From Micromonospora pattaloongensis (GTDB lineage Bacteria; Actinomycetota; Actinomycetes; Mycobacteriales; Micromonosporaceae), in NCBI RefSeq assembly GCF_900107255.1, contig NZ_FNPH01000001.1, positions 186,001 to 250,000 of the forward strand: 64,000 nucleotides of DNA, in the 5' to 3' direction. A program made the translations under genes and the position numbers. The notes beneath the pieces are model-generated. The model saw only the letters and a program-made list of their open reading frames with translations, was not told the DNA's origin and made no database searches. This document shows positions 41,347 to 49,057 of this stretch, one piece after another. The first letter of the stretch is position 1, and the number at the start of each line of letters is the position of its first letter.

Positions 41347-43191
41347 GTGCCAGAGGAGATCGACGATCCGCGGCTGTCCGCCGAGGGCGAGCTCGCGCTG
41401 GCGCGGCTGGCGCTCGACGCGGGTGACTACCCGCACGCCGCCGACCACGTCGCCGCCGCCATCGCGCACGCCCCGACCATGCCCGAGGTGCACGAGGTCC
41501 TCGCGCAGCTCGCCGCCCGCACCTCCGGCGGCCTCGACTTCTTCCCCCTCGACGAGCACGTCTACATCGGCGTGGTGGTCGCCCGCGCCCATCTGCTCGC
41601 CGCGGCCGGACGTCCCGGTGAGGGACTCGAGCTGCTCGCGGCCGCGACCGGTCACGCGCCGACCGCGGACTGGGCCGGCGTCCCCTGGGTCGGCGAGCCC
41701 GAACTGCCCGGCCGGGTCGGCCCGGAACAGCTGGCCGTGGTCCTGATGCAGATCTGCGCGGGCATCCCCGACCCGGTCCCCGAGCCCGAGCGGGCGCCGC
41801 TGCTGCCGTACCTGGCGCTGGCCCGGCACGGCGTCGCCGCGCACCCGCGGCACGGCCTGCTCCTCGGTGCGGCGTCGGCGCTCGCCCGCCGGCTCGGCCA
41901 GCCGGACCTCGCCGTGGCGTGGGCGGCCCGCGGCGCCCGGGAGGAGCCGTCCAAGCTGACCGAGGTGTGGCTCGGCTACGCCTACCGCAGCGCCGGCCGC
42001 GTCTCCGACGCCGTCACGGCGCTGCGTCGCGCCATCGACCACGACCCGGAAGACCTGTCGGTCTACGCCGACATCGCCGGCACCCTCGCCGACCACGGCC
42101 GGCTGGACGACGCGCTGGAGTGGATCGACCGGGCGCTGGCGAAGGACCCGTCCTTCGACTGCGCCGTCCACACCGCGCACCGCCTGCACTACCGCCGCGA
42201 CGGGGAGCTGCGGCACCTGGTCGCCCTCGCGGACTTCCAACGCGATCACCCCGACGCCTCGCACGAGCACAACGACCTGGCCGAATGCTGCCACGGACTA
42301 GCCTGGCTCGGGCTGCTCCCGCCGGCCGGCGAATCGGTGGTCCACCTCGTCCGGGGGGCCGCCGCCGACCGCCCCGCCCCGCGCGACGTCTGGGTCAGCG
42401 CGCTCGAGCCGCCCAGCGCGATGCGGCTGGTGACCGCCGCGTTCCCGAACACCCCGATCACGGTGGAGAGCGTTCCCGAACCCGACCCGCGCACACCCCG
42501 CCGCCCCGGCGGACAGCCACTCTGGCGGTACGACGGCACCGTCGCCGAGCCCGCGGTCGGCGAGCCGTCGCCCGCGGCGGCGGAGAAGGTGCGCCGGCTC
42601 GCCCACCCGGTCTGGCCGCACCCGCCCGCCGCGTACGACGCCGCGGTCGCGCTGGCCACGCTGGAACTGGACGACCTGCTCGGTCTGCTGGTGCACCCGC
42701 CCGCGCCGCCGGCGAACGAGCTGGGGCGGGCGCTGACGGAGCACGATCCGGCGCTCTGGGTTCGCTGCGTGCAGGTCTGGGCCTGCCTGGGGCTGCTGCA
42801 CCACCGCACGGACGAGCCGTGGATCGGCTCGACGCGGCGGCGGGTGCTGCTCGACGTGGTCTGGGGCGTGGAGGACTGGACCACCGAGGCCGCGGTCTTC
42901 GCGCTGATGACCGCCGGCTGGGTGGACCCGGCGGTCCGGGCGGACGTCGCGGAGATCATCGGGGAGCGGCTGGCCGACGCGGTCCGGGTGGGTCGGGAAC
43001 GGCCGATCTCGATCGCCTGGTCCCTCGGACACCTGGCCCTCGGCACGCCGGCGTTGAGCGCCGAGGCGGCCGCGGCGGCGCACCGGCTCATCGCCACGCA
43101 CGACCCGTTCCCGCCACGACGCGCGCGGCGGCCGGGGCCGTTCCGCCGCTGGCTCGCCCGGCGCGCGAACCGGAACAGCCTCCGGCGCTGA
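41347..43191 (+). CDS. TPR-repeat protein
   Basis: A 614-residue soluble protein. The first 300 residues carry tetratricopeptide-like repeats (LALDAGDYPHAADHVAAAIAHAP; GYAYRSAGRVSDAVTALRRAIDHDPEDLSVYADIAGTLADHGRLDDALEWIDRALAKDPS). The C-terminal half has LDDLLGLLVHP and several Trp-rich segments without a family I recognise, ending in a basic Arg-rich tail. GTG start at 41347 after GAGGACC; a longer reading frame upstream lies over the divergent promoter and is unlikely. Probably a scaffold or interaction protein; function unknown. Confidence 0.8.
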   Translation: MPEEIDDPRLSAEGELALARLALDAGDYPHAADHVAAAIAHAPTMPEVHEVLAQLAARTSGGLDFFPLDEHVYIGVVVARAHLLAAAGRPGEGLELLAAATGHAPTADWAGVPWVGEPELPGRVGPEQLAVVLMQICAGIPDPVPEPERAPLLPYLALARHGVAAHPRHGLLLGAASALARRLGQPDLAVAWAARGAREEPSKLTEVWLGYAYRSAGRVSDAVTALRRAIDHDPEDLSVYADIAGTLADHGRLDDALEWIDRALAKDPSFDCAVHTAHRLHYRRDGELRHLVALADFQRDHPDASHEHNDLAECCHGLAWLGLLPPAGESVVHLVRGAAADRPAPRDVWVSALEPPSAMRLVTAAFPNTPITVESVPEPDPRTPRRPGGQPLWRYDGTVAEPAVGEPSPAAAEKVRRLAHPVWPHPPAAYDAAVALATLELDDLLGLLVHPPAPPANELGRALTEHDPALWVRCVQVWACLGLLHHRTDEPWIGSTRRRVLLDVVWGVEDWTTEAAVFALMTAGWVDPAVRADVAEIIGERLADAVRVGRERPISIAWSLGHLALGTPALSAEAAAAAHRLIATHDPFPPRRARRPGPFRRWLARRANRNSLRR

Positions 43192-43198
43192 CGCCGGG

Positions 43199-43714
43199 TC
43201 AGGCCGGCGTCGGAGCGGGAAGCTCGATCCGGAAAGCGATCAACTCGACGTGGGGCAGGGGCCGCCAGTCGCGTTCGGGGAGCCGCCGGAAACCGAGCCG
43301 GGTGTAGAGCCGGTGCGCGGGCGCGGAGATGTCGCGGGCGCAGATCACGATGGCGCCGCAGCCGAGCTGCTCGGCGCGGCCCACGCAGGCGCGGACGAGC
43401 GCCTCGCCGACGCCGCGCCCCTGGGCGGCCGGGTCGACCGCCAGCATCCGGAATTCGGCCTCGCCGGGCCGGGACAACTCGGCCAGCGGGGTGCCGGGGA
43501 GCACGAAGGTGACGGCGCCGAGGACGTCCCCGGCCGGCCCGTCGACCGCGACCAGCAGCTCGCCGTCCGCGGCCCGCGACGCCACGTCGGCCAGCGTCTC
43601 GGCGTAGTGCGGCGCCTCCTTGAGCTGCCCGTCCGCCTCGTACGCCGCCACGCTCAGCCGGGCGACCGCCGGGAAGTCGGCCGGGCGGGCCGCCCGGACG
43701 ACGACGCCGGTCAT
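43199..43714 (-). CDS. GNAT acetyltransferase
   Basis: A 171-residue GNAT protein: VRAARPADFPAVARLSVAAYEAD, EFRMLAVDPAAQGRGVGEALVRACVGRA (acetyl-CoA loop Q-G-R-G-V-G) and PAHRLYTRLGFRRLPERDW. The acceptor is unknown. ATG at 43712-43714 overlaps the stop of the biotinyl-protein gene (ATGA), so the two are coupled. Confidence 0.88.
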   Translation of the reverse strand: MTGVVVRAARPADFPAVARLSVAAYEADGQLKEAPHYAETLADVASRAADGELLVAVDGPAGDVLGAVTFVLPGTPLAELSRPGEAEFRMLAVDPAAQGRGVGEALVRACVGRAEQLGCGAIVICARDISAPAHRLYTRLGFRRLPERDWRPLPHVELIAFRIELPAPTPA

Positions 43715-43926
43715 TCGATGACGGCGATCAGGTCGCCCTCCTGCACGACGTCGCCCTCGTTGACGGCGAGCTGCCGCAGGACACCGTCGGACTCGGCGAC
43801 CACGGGGATCTCCATCTTCATGGACTCCAGGATCACCAGCGTGTCCCCCTCCGCGACGGTGTCGCCGGCGGCGGCGACGACCTTCCAGACGTTCGCCACC
43901 ATCTCGGCGCGGATCTCCTCGGCCAT
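43711..43926 (-). CDS. Small biotin/lipoyl-attachment protein (TB7.3-like)
   Basis: A 71-residue single biotinyl domain with the modified Lys in VILESMKMEIPV. Size and sequence match M. tuberculosis TB7.3 (Rv3221c, also 71 residues), a biotinylated protein encoded beside the sigH-rshA locus. It lacks any carboxylase partner nearby, so its role as a carboxyl carrier is uncertain. ATG at 43924-43926 after GGGAGGG. Coupled to the GNAT gene by ATGA. Confidence 0.92.
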   Translation of the reverse strand: MAEEIRAEMVANVWKVVAAAGDTVAEGDTLVILESMKMEIPVVAESDGVLRQLAVNEGDVVQEGDLIAVIE

Positions 43927-44052
43927 CGTCCGGCCCTCCCTCGTCAGCGCAGTGCCTGCGAACGGTATCCAATCATGGTCGAGCCCGGACGGCGGCAAAG
44001 GTGTCGCCCTCGGCGACCCGATCGGGCGCAGGCACTAGCATCGTCGCCGTCC

Positions 44053-44087
44053 CCTCCCGGTCTCCGGGAGATCCGTTCCACGGGAGG
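44053..44087 (+). promoter_or_regulatory. Alternative hairpins in the bL37 leader
   Basis: CTCCCGG (44054-44060) pairs perfectly with CCGGGAG (44064-44070). The shifted segment CCTCCCG (44053-44059) also pairs with CGGGAGG (44081-44087), which is the ribosome binding site of bL37. The two structures exclude each other, so the leader could switch between an open and a sequestered start. Suggested by complementarity only. Confidence 0.45.
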
Positions 44088-44092
44088 TCAGC

Positions 44093-44167
44093 ATGGCCAA
44101 GAAGGCCCGCAAGAAGAAGGCCCGCAAGAAGAGCGCCGCCAACCACGGCAAGCGCCCCAACTCCTGA
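44093..44167 (+). CDS. 50S ribosomal protein bL37
   Basis: A 24-residue, very basic peptide, MAKKARKKKARKKSAANHGK..RPNS, matching actinobacterial bL37, the small protein seen bound near the peptidyl-transferase region in mycobacterial 50S structures. The conserved ANHGKRPN ending is exact. ATG at 44093 after GGGAGG. It is on the plus strand between the minus-strand TB7.3 and rsrA genes. Too short for most gene finders. Confidence 0.92.
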   Translation: MAKKARKKKARKKSAANHGKRPNS

Positions 44168-44264
44168 TACGCCCCGGCGCGGGTCGCCGGGACCGTCGCT
44201 CGTCGCGTGCGAGAGCGGTGGTCCCGGCGGCCCGCGCCGGTCAGTTATGGGCGGCCGGAGCGGA

Positions 44265-44561
44265 TCAGTCCGCGGTCCGGTCGGTCTGGAACTCCCGGGG
44301 ATCGGTCTCCAGGACCAGATCCCTGATCTTCACCCGCAGCCGCTCCCGCAGCTCCTCGGGCGCGCGCTCGCCGCCACAGCACCGGGCGACCAGCGCCTTC
44401 ACCTCCTGCTCGATGCCGTACTCCTGGAAGCACGGACGGCACTCCTCGAGGTGATGCTTGATCACCTCCCGGCGCCCCTCCGCGCACTCGAGATCGAGGT
44501 AGAGGTAGACCTCGGCGAGGACATCGCGACAGTCCGTCTCGTGGGGATTACCGCAACTCAC
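44265..44561 (-). CDS. rsrA: Mycothiol-system zinc anti-sigma factor RsrA
   Basis: A 98-residue ZAS-family redox switch. The zinc motif H-x3-C-x2-C reads HLEECRPC, with a further Cys in ETDCRDVLAEVYLYLD; disulfide formation releases SigR. It is the partner of the sigma factor gene directly upstream. The second GTG (44559-44561) is preferred since AAGGAGG lies 7 bases before it; the first GTG (44567) overlaps the sigR stop but is only one base from that site. Equivalent to mycobacterial RshA. Confidence 0.94.
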   Translation of the reverse strand: MSCGNPHETDCRDVLAEVYLYLDLECAEGRREVIKHHLEECRPCFQEYGIEQEVKALVARCCGGERAPEELRERLRVKIRDLVLETDPREFQTDRTAD

Positions 44562-44563
44562 GC

Positions 44564-45379
44564 TCACGCCTCCTTCGTGGCACGGGCGGCGGCGTCGCTC
44601 GTGGACGGGACCCGGTTGAAGCCTCGTTCCGACGCGTAACGCTCCAGCATGCCGCGCAGGTTCCGCCGGCCACGGTGCAGCCGGGACATGACGGTGCCGA
44701 TGGGCGTACCCATGATCTCGGCGATTTCCTTGTAGGCGAAGCCCTCGACGTCGGCGAGGTAGACGGCGAGCCGGAACTCCTCCGGAAGCTGCTGCAGCGC
44801 CTCCTTCACGTCGCTGTCCGGCAGCCGGTCCAACGCCTCGGTCTCAGCCGAACGCAGGCCCGTCGACGTGTGCGACTCGGCCTCGGCCAGCTGCCAGTCC
44901 GTGATTTCCTCCGTCGGCGCCTGCACCGGCTGACGCTGCCGGCGTCGGTAGGAGTTGATGTAGGTGTTGGTGAGGATGCGGTAGAGCCACGCCTTGAGGT
45001 TCGTGCCCTGTTCGAACTGGTGGAACGCGGAATACGCCTTGAGATACGTCTCCTGGACCAGGTCCTCCGCGTCCGCCGGGTTGCGCGTCATCCGCATCCC
45101 GGCCGCGAACAGCTGATCGATGAAGGGCATCGCGTCGCGCTCGAACCGCGCACGCCGCTCCTCAGTACTCTCCGCTTGCGTCAACGGCTCGTCCCCCCTC
45201 GACTTTCCCGCCGAGGATACGCGGAAACCGGGTGAGGTTGATTCGGATCTCGTCGCTGCGCCCGCGTCCACGCGGGCGGCCGGCGGCTGCGCGGCCGGCC
45301 ACTCGGGCGCCGCCAGGAGCTCCCGGACCCGCGCCTCGCGGGCGCCGTCCTGCTCCCGGCACCGTGTCTCGGTTGGCAC
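44564..45379 (-). CDS. sigR: ECF sigma factor SigR (SigH) with N-terminally extended form
   Basis: An RsrA-controlled sigma factor for thiol-oxidative stress. Region 2 includes [42 protein letters not shown]; region 4 [42 protein letters not shown]. The GTG at 45379 gives 271 residues with a 65-residue unstructured extension; a TTG at 45182-45184 preceded by AGGGGGGAC gives 206 residues, the usual core size. S. coelicolor makes both a stable short SigR and an unstable long SigR', the latter from a SigR-dependent promoter, and the promoter at 45419-45445 would encode the long form here. Confidence 0.94.
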   Translation of the reverse strand: MPTETRCREQDGAREARVRELLAAPEWPAAQPPAARVDAGAATRSESTSPGFRVSSAGKSRGDEPLTQAESTEERRARFERDAMPFIDQLFAAGMRMTRNPADAEDLVQETYLKAYSAFHQFEQGTNLKAWLYRILTNTYINSYRRRQRQPVQAPTEEITDWQLAEAESHTSTGLRSAETEALDRLPDSDVKEALQQLPEEFRLAVYLADVEGFAYKEIAEIMGTPIGTVMSRLHRGRRNLRGMLERYASERGFNRVPSTSDAAARATKEA

Positions 45380-45418
45380 CGGTCAACCCCCTCGCCATAG
45401 GTAGCTTCCGCGGGTTGC

Positions 45419-45445
45419 AACACCGTCGGACCAGCGGGGCATTCC
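45419..45445 (-). promoter_or_regulatory. SigR-type autoregulatory promoter
   Basis: On the minus strand GGAAT (45441-45445) and GTT (45419-45421) are 19 bases apart, close to the SigR/SigH consensus GGAAT-N18-19-GTT. Transcription would begin near 45410, about 30 bases before the long-form GTG. The rest of the 241-base gap to the hydrolase gene shows nothing else I can support. Confidence 0.7.
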
Positions 45446-45620
45446 GGCACACAGGCCGGCCGTGTCGGTCCCGACGGTGGCGTACACCACCGCCGGGACC
45501 GGAAGGGCCTGGGAGGGCGATCACGGACCGGGGGTCCGTTCAACGGCCGAGAGCTGGCTCGCGCTTCTCGTCCACGGGTTGCAACGAGGGCAGTGGCGGG
45601 AGGAAACGCCGTTTGACCAC

Positions 45621-46232
45621 TTAGCGTGCCCATTCGTTCACACGGAGCCATTCGAGCACCAGTTGGGCGAGCCCGGACGGGTGACGGGAAAGATCATGCC
45701 GCTCCCCCGGCCGCACCTCCACCCGCACGCCGGGCGCGGCGTCCGGGACGCCGAACGGGTCGCGGTCGCCGTTGACGACCAGCGTCGGCACCCCGACGGG
45801 AAGCTCGCCGGCCCGGGACCGCTCGGGTCGGCCCGGCGGATGCAGCGGAAAGGCCAGCGCCACCACGCCGTCGGCGCCGAGCGCCGCCGCGGTACGGCAG
45901 GCGACGCGCGCGCCGCTGGAGCGCCCGCCGACGACCAGCGGCGGCGTCGGCCAGCGTTCCCGCAGCCCGGCGACGACCGCGGTCCACGCCTCGTCCAACT
46001 GCCCCGCCGGCGCCGGCGCGCGCCGGCCCGCCACCCGGTACGGCTGCGTCACCCGCGCGACCACGACCCCGGCCGGCGACGCCGCGTCCCGCAGCGCCAC
46101 CAGGTCCGGGGCGTCCACGCCACCGCCCGCGCCATGTCCGAGCACGAGCAGGCTCGCCGGCGGCTCATCGGGGGCGTCCAGATCCACGCGGGCCGGGCCA
46201 CGCGGCGTCTCGATCTCGTACTGCTCGGGCAT
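45621..46232 (-). CDS. Alpha/beta hydrolase of the KANL3/Tex30 type
   Basis: A 203-residue small alpha/beta-hydrolase-fold protein. LLVLGHGAGGGVDAPD holds the oxyanion His-Gly, VGGRSSGARVACRTA the nucleophile elbow (G-x-S-x-G as GRSSG), LVVNGDRDPFGVP the acid loop, and ERHDLSRHPSG the His. Substrate unknown. ATG at 46230-46232 chosen over an in-frame start 10 codons earlier that lacks a ribosome site. Confidence 0.83.
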   Translation of the reverse strand: MPEQYEIETPRGPARVDLDAPDEPPASLLVLGHGAGGGVDAPDLVALRDAASPAGVVVARVTQPYRVAGRRAPAPAGQLDEAWTAVVAGLRERWPTPPLVVGGRSSGARVACRTAAALGADGVVALAFPLHPPGRPERSRAGELPVGVPTLVVNGDRDPFGVPDAAPGVRVEVRPGERHDLSRHPSGLAQLVLEWLRVNEWAR

Positions 46233-46266
46233 CCCGCCATTCTGCGGGAACCGGACAGGCACGGTG

Positions 46267-46364
46267 CTCAGCCCGCGCCAGCGGGCCGGCCGATCAGCTC
46301 AGGCCGCGCCAGCGGGCCGGCCGATCAGCTCAGCCCGCCCCAGCGGGCCGGCCGATCAGCTCAG
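46267..46364. repeat. 31-bp tandem repeat, three copies
   Basis: Three direct copies of a 31-base unit beginning CTCAGCCCGCGCCAGCGGGC occupy 46267-46297, 46298-46328 and 46329-46359, followed by the first five bases of a fourth. Copies differ at one or two positions. The last copy runs into the stop codon of the WhiB-like gene (46356-46358) and each unit carries the palindrome GGCCGGCC. A minisatellite grown by slippage; possible hairpin-forming terminator for the WhiB-like gene. Confidence 0.92.
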
Positions 46365-46748
46365 CGGCACCAACGTCAGGAGCCGGTCGCGCACCGGGGG
46401 GCCGCCGTCGTCGACCGCATCGGGGTCCCGCTCCACCTGGCTGCGCCAGGCCACGAGCATGGCCCGGCGTTCCCGCGGCGTCGTGCCACCCCACACGCCG
46501 TGACAATCGCCGACGTCGAGCGCCCATGCCAGGCAGGAGCCCTGGACATCGCAGGTGCGGCACAGCGCCACCGCGGCGTCGGCCGGCTCGCTCGGCGCCG
46601 GGAAGAACGTCTCCGGATCGACGCTCTGGCATGCGCCCCGGATCCGCCAGGCTTCGTCGAGGCGCCGTTCGGTGAGCGCCCGGAGCAGTCTCGGATCGCG
46701 ACGTGCCGCGGCTACCTCATGCGGGCGTGGCATTCGCGCCCGTGTCAT
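46356..46748 (-). CDS. WhiB-like transcriptional regulator
   Basis: A 130-residue Wbl protein. Cluster Cys residues: RGACQSVDPETFFP and LCRTCDVQGSCLAWAL (C-x2-C-x5-C), then the GVWGGTTPRERRAML turn. An extra Cys (VGDCHG) precedes the turn. N-terminal 35 residues and a 35-residue acidic tail extend beyond the core, and no AT-hook is visible, so it is not WhiB7. ATG at 46748 after GGGGAGGTGGG. The gene's 3' end lies within a 31-bp tandem repeat. The 187-base gap upstream (46749-46935) presumably holds its promoter. Confidence 0.88.
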   Translation of the reverse strand: MTRARMPRPHEVAAARRDPRLLRALTERRLDEAWRIRGACQSVDPETFFPAPSEPADAAVALCRTCDVQGSCLAWALDVGDCHGVWGGTTPRERRAMLVAWRSQVERDPDAVDDGGPPVRDRLLTLVPLS

Positions 46749-46935
46749 CTACCCACCTCCCCCGTGGGACCGACAAGATCGATGGATGCCGTTCGCCCGG
46801 TGCGACCGATTCCCACTGCCGGCGCTGTGTTCTATCGCATTCGCACCGATCGAGACAAGGGCCTTCATCGATTCTGCCCGAAAGACGACGAGACGATTCG
46901 GGCCAACTCTGACCAAACCCGCACGGCTGACAGAG

Positions 46936-47661
46936 TCAGAAGAGCGTCAATTCGGCCGGCTCCTCCGGCGTCCCGCTCTGCACCGCGGCCACCAGCTGCG
47001 GCCCGTTGTTGCGCACGTCGCCGACGGCCGGTCCCACCGGCCGCAGGTCGAGTCCCGCGAGCAGCCGCGCCGGCGGTCCCGCCAGCAGCTCGGCCGCCGC
47101 GTCACCGCGGCCGGCCAGCCAGTCGCCCCACCGCTCGCGCGGCAGCAGCACCGGCATCCGGTCGTGCACCCGGGCCAGCTCACCCACGGCGTCGGTGGTC
47201 AGCACGGTGCAGGTCAGCAACGGCTGGGCGCCACCACCCCAGGTCGACCAGAGCCCGGCGAACGCCAACACGCCGCCGTCCCGCGGGGTCATGAAGTACG
47301 GCTGCGCGCCCCTGCGCCCGCCGCCGGGCCCGCGCACCCACTCGTACCAGCCGTCGGCGGGGACGAGGCAGCGCCGGCGGGCGAACGACGGACCGTACGC
47401 GCGGCTCGTCGCCACCGTCTCGGCCCGCGCGTTGATCATGCGGCCCCCGACGCGCGGGTCGTCCGCCCACGGCGGCACGAACCCCCACCGCGCCACGGAG
47501 AGAACCCGGCCGCCCGCGCGCTGCGACATCCGGACGATCGGCACCGGGTCGGTCGGCGCCACGTTGTAGTCGGGGCGCAGCGGCGCCCCCGTCTCGTCCA
47601 GCGACTCGAACAGCGCGGACAGCTCACCCGAGCTCCGCGTCGTCGCATACCGGCCACACAT
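46936..47661 (-). CDS. SRAP-domain abasic-site DNA-protein crosslink protein (YedK/HMCES)
   Basis: A 241-residue SOS-response-associated peptidase family protein. The invariant start MCGRYA places Cys2 as the residue that forms a thiazolidine crosslink with abasic sites in single-stranded DNA; NVAPTDPVPIVR, WGFVPPWADD, INARAETVATS, RRCLVPADGWYEW and HDRMPVLL (His) are the remaining conserved boxes. The corresponding M. tuberculosis gene (Rv3226c) is also divergent from aroA. ATG at 47659-47661. Confidence 0.94.
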   Translation of the reverse strand: MCGRYATTRSSGELSALFESLDETGAPLRPDYNVAPTDPVPIVRMSQRAGGRVLSVARWGFVPPWADDPRVGGRMINARAETVATSRAYGPSFARRRCLVPADGWYEWVRGPGGGRRGAQPYFMTPRDGGVLAFAGLWSTWGGGAQPLLTCTVLTTDAVGELARVHDRMPVLLPRERWGDWLAGRGDAAAELLAGPPARLLAGLDLRPVGPAVGDVRNNGPQLVAAVQSGTPEEPAELTLF

Positions 47662-47748
47662 CCGTTCCACGCTATCTCCACCATCCCGCCAAGCGGGAGG
47701 TGCGGACGGGCGGGACGGCGCGGGTCGGCGGGCGGGCAGACTGTACGG

Positions 47749-49047
47749 GTGGCCAACCTGACCGTGACCCGCGCGCCCCTGCCGTGGACGGCGCCGACCG
47801 CCACCGATCCGGTCCGATGGACCGTCCAGCTGCCCGGTTCGAAGTCGATGAGCGCGCGCGCCCTGGTGCTCAGCGCGCTCGCCGCCGGGCCGTCGACGCT
47901 GCTGCGGCCGTTGCGTGCCCGCGACACCGAGCTCATGGCGGCCGCGCTGCGCAGCATGGGTCCGCAGGTGTCGACGGTCGACCCGGAGCGGTGGGTCGTC
48001 CGGCCCCGGCCGCTGGCCGGCCCGGCCGACATCGACGTCGGGCTCGCCGGGACCGTGATGCGCTTCGTCCCACCGGTCGCCGGTCTCGCCGACGGCCCGG
48101 TCTCGTTCGACGGCGACCCGTACGCCCGGAAGCGGCCGCTCGGCCCGCTGCTCGACGCGCTGCGCGCGCTCGGCGTGCGCATCGACTCGCCCAGCGGGGG
48201 CCTGCCGCTGACCGTGCACGGCATCGGCAAGGTCGCCGGCGGCGAGGTCGTGATCGACGCCTCCGCCTCCAGCCAGCTCGTCTCCGGGCTGCTGCTCGCC
48301 GCCCCCGAGTTCGAGCGCGGCGTCGTGGTCCGGCACGTGGGACCGCCGGTTCCCTCCGCGCCGCACGTGCGAATGACCGTGCAGATGCTGCGGGCCGCGG
48401 GCGGCGCCGTCGACGACACCACGCCGGACGTGTGGCGGGTGGAGCCGGGCCGGCTCTCCGGCCGGGCCTGGGAGATCGAGCCCGACCTCTCCGGCGCGGT
48501 GCCGTTCTTCGCCGCCGCGCTGGTCACCGGCGGCCAGGTGACCCTGGCCGGCTGGCCGCACCGCAGCGTGCAGCCCGTCGAGCGGCTGCGTGCGCTGCTG
48601 CAGCAGATGGGCGGCGAGGTCACGTTCACCACCGACGGGCTCACCGTGCGCGGCACCGGCGCCGTGCACGGCCTCGACGCCGATCTCTCCGACGTCAGCG
48701 AGCTGACCCCCGCGCTGGCCGCGCTCGCGGCGCTGGCCGATTCGCCGTCCCGGCTCACTGGGGTGGCCCACATCCGCGGCCACGAGACCGACCGACTGGC
48801 GGCGTTGGCGCGCGAGTTGTCGGCGCTCGGCGCGGAGGTGATCGAGAGTCACGACGGCCTGGAGATCCGGCCGCGGCCGCTGCGCGGCACGGTCTTCGAG
48901 ACCTACGACGACCACCGGATGGCGCACGCCGCCGCGGTGATCGGCCTCGCCGTGCCCGGCGTTGCGCTCACCGACGTGGCATGCACCTCCAAGACGCTCC
49001 CCGAGTTTCCGGCGCTATGGTCAGCGATGGTGAACGGCACGAGCTGA
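47749..49047 (+). CDS. aroA: 3-phosphoshikimate 1-carboxyvinyltransferase (EPSP synthase)
   Basis: A 432-residue shikimate-pathway enzyme joining PEP to shikimate-3-phosphate. LPGSKSMSARALVLSALAAG is the substrate-binding signature, VGLAGTVMRFVPPVAG corresponds to the NAGTAxR PEP loop (actinobacterial GLAGT variant), and RKRPLGPLLDALRALG, SASSQLVSGLLLAAP and TYDDHRMAHAAAVIGL follow. GTG start at 47749. The rsgA gene begins about 10 bases after its stop, so the two are cotranscribed, as in M. tuberculosis Rv3227-Rv3228. Confidence 0.95.
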   Translation: MANLTVTRAPLPWTAPTATDPVRWTVQLPGSKSMSARALVLSALAAGPSTLLRPLRARDTELMAAALRSMGPQVSTVDPERWVVRPRPLAGPADIDVGLAGTVMRFVPPVAGLADGPVSFDGDPYARKRPLGPLLDALRALGVRIDSPSGGLPLTVHGIGKVAGGEVVIDASASSQLVSGLLLAAPEFERGVVVRHVGPPVPSAPHVRMTVQMLRAAGGAVDDTTPDVWRVEPGRLSGRAWEIEPDLSGAVPFFAAALVTGGQVTLAGWPHRSVQPVERLRALLQQMGGEVTFTTDGLTVRGTGAVHGLDADLSDVSELTPALAALAALADSPSRLTGVAHIRGHETDRLAALARELSALGAEVIESHDGLEIRPRPLRGTVFETYDDHRMAHAAAVIGLAVPGVALTDVACTSKTLPEFPALWSAMVNGTS

Positions 49048-49057
49048 GGGAGCGGTC

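Noticed and set aside
46267-46364. Possible short CRISPR array from regular 31-base repeats.
   Set aside because: Units are directly adjacent with no spacers, overlap a coding end, and no cas gene exists in the window.
45462-47294. A 610-residue plus-strand frame opposite the hydrolase, WhiB-like and SRAP genes.
   Set aside because: No domain character; the minus strand encodes three recognisable proteins there.
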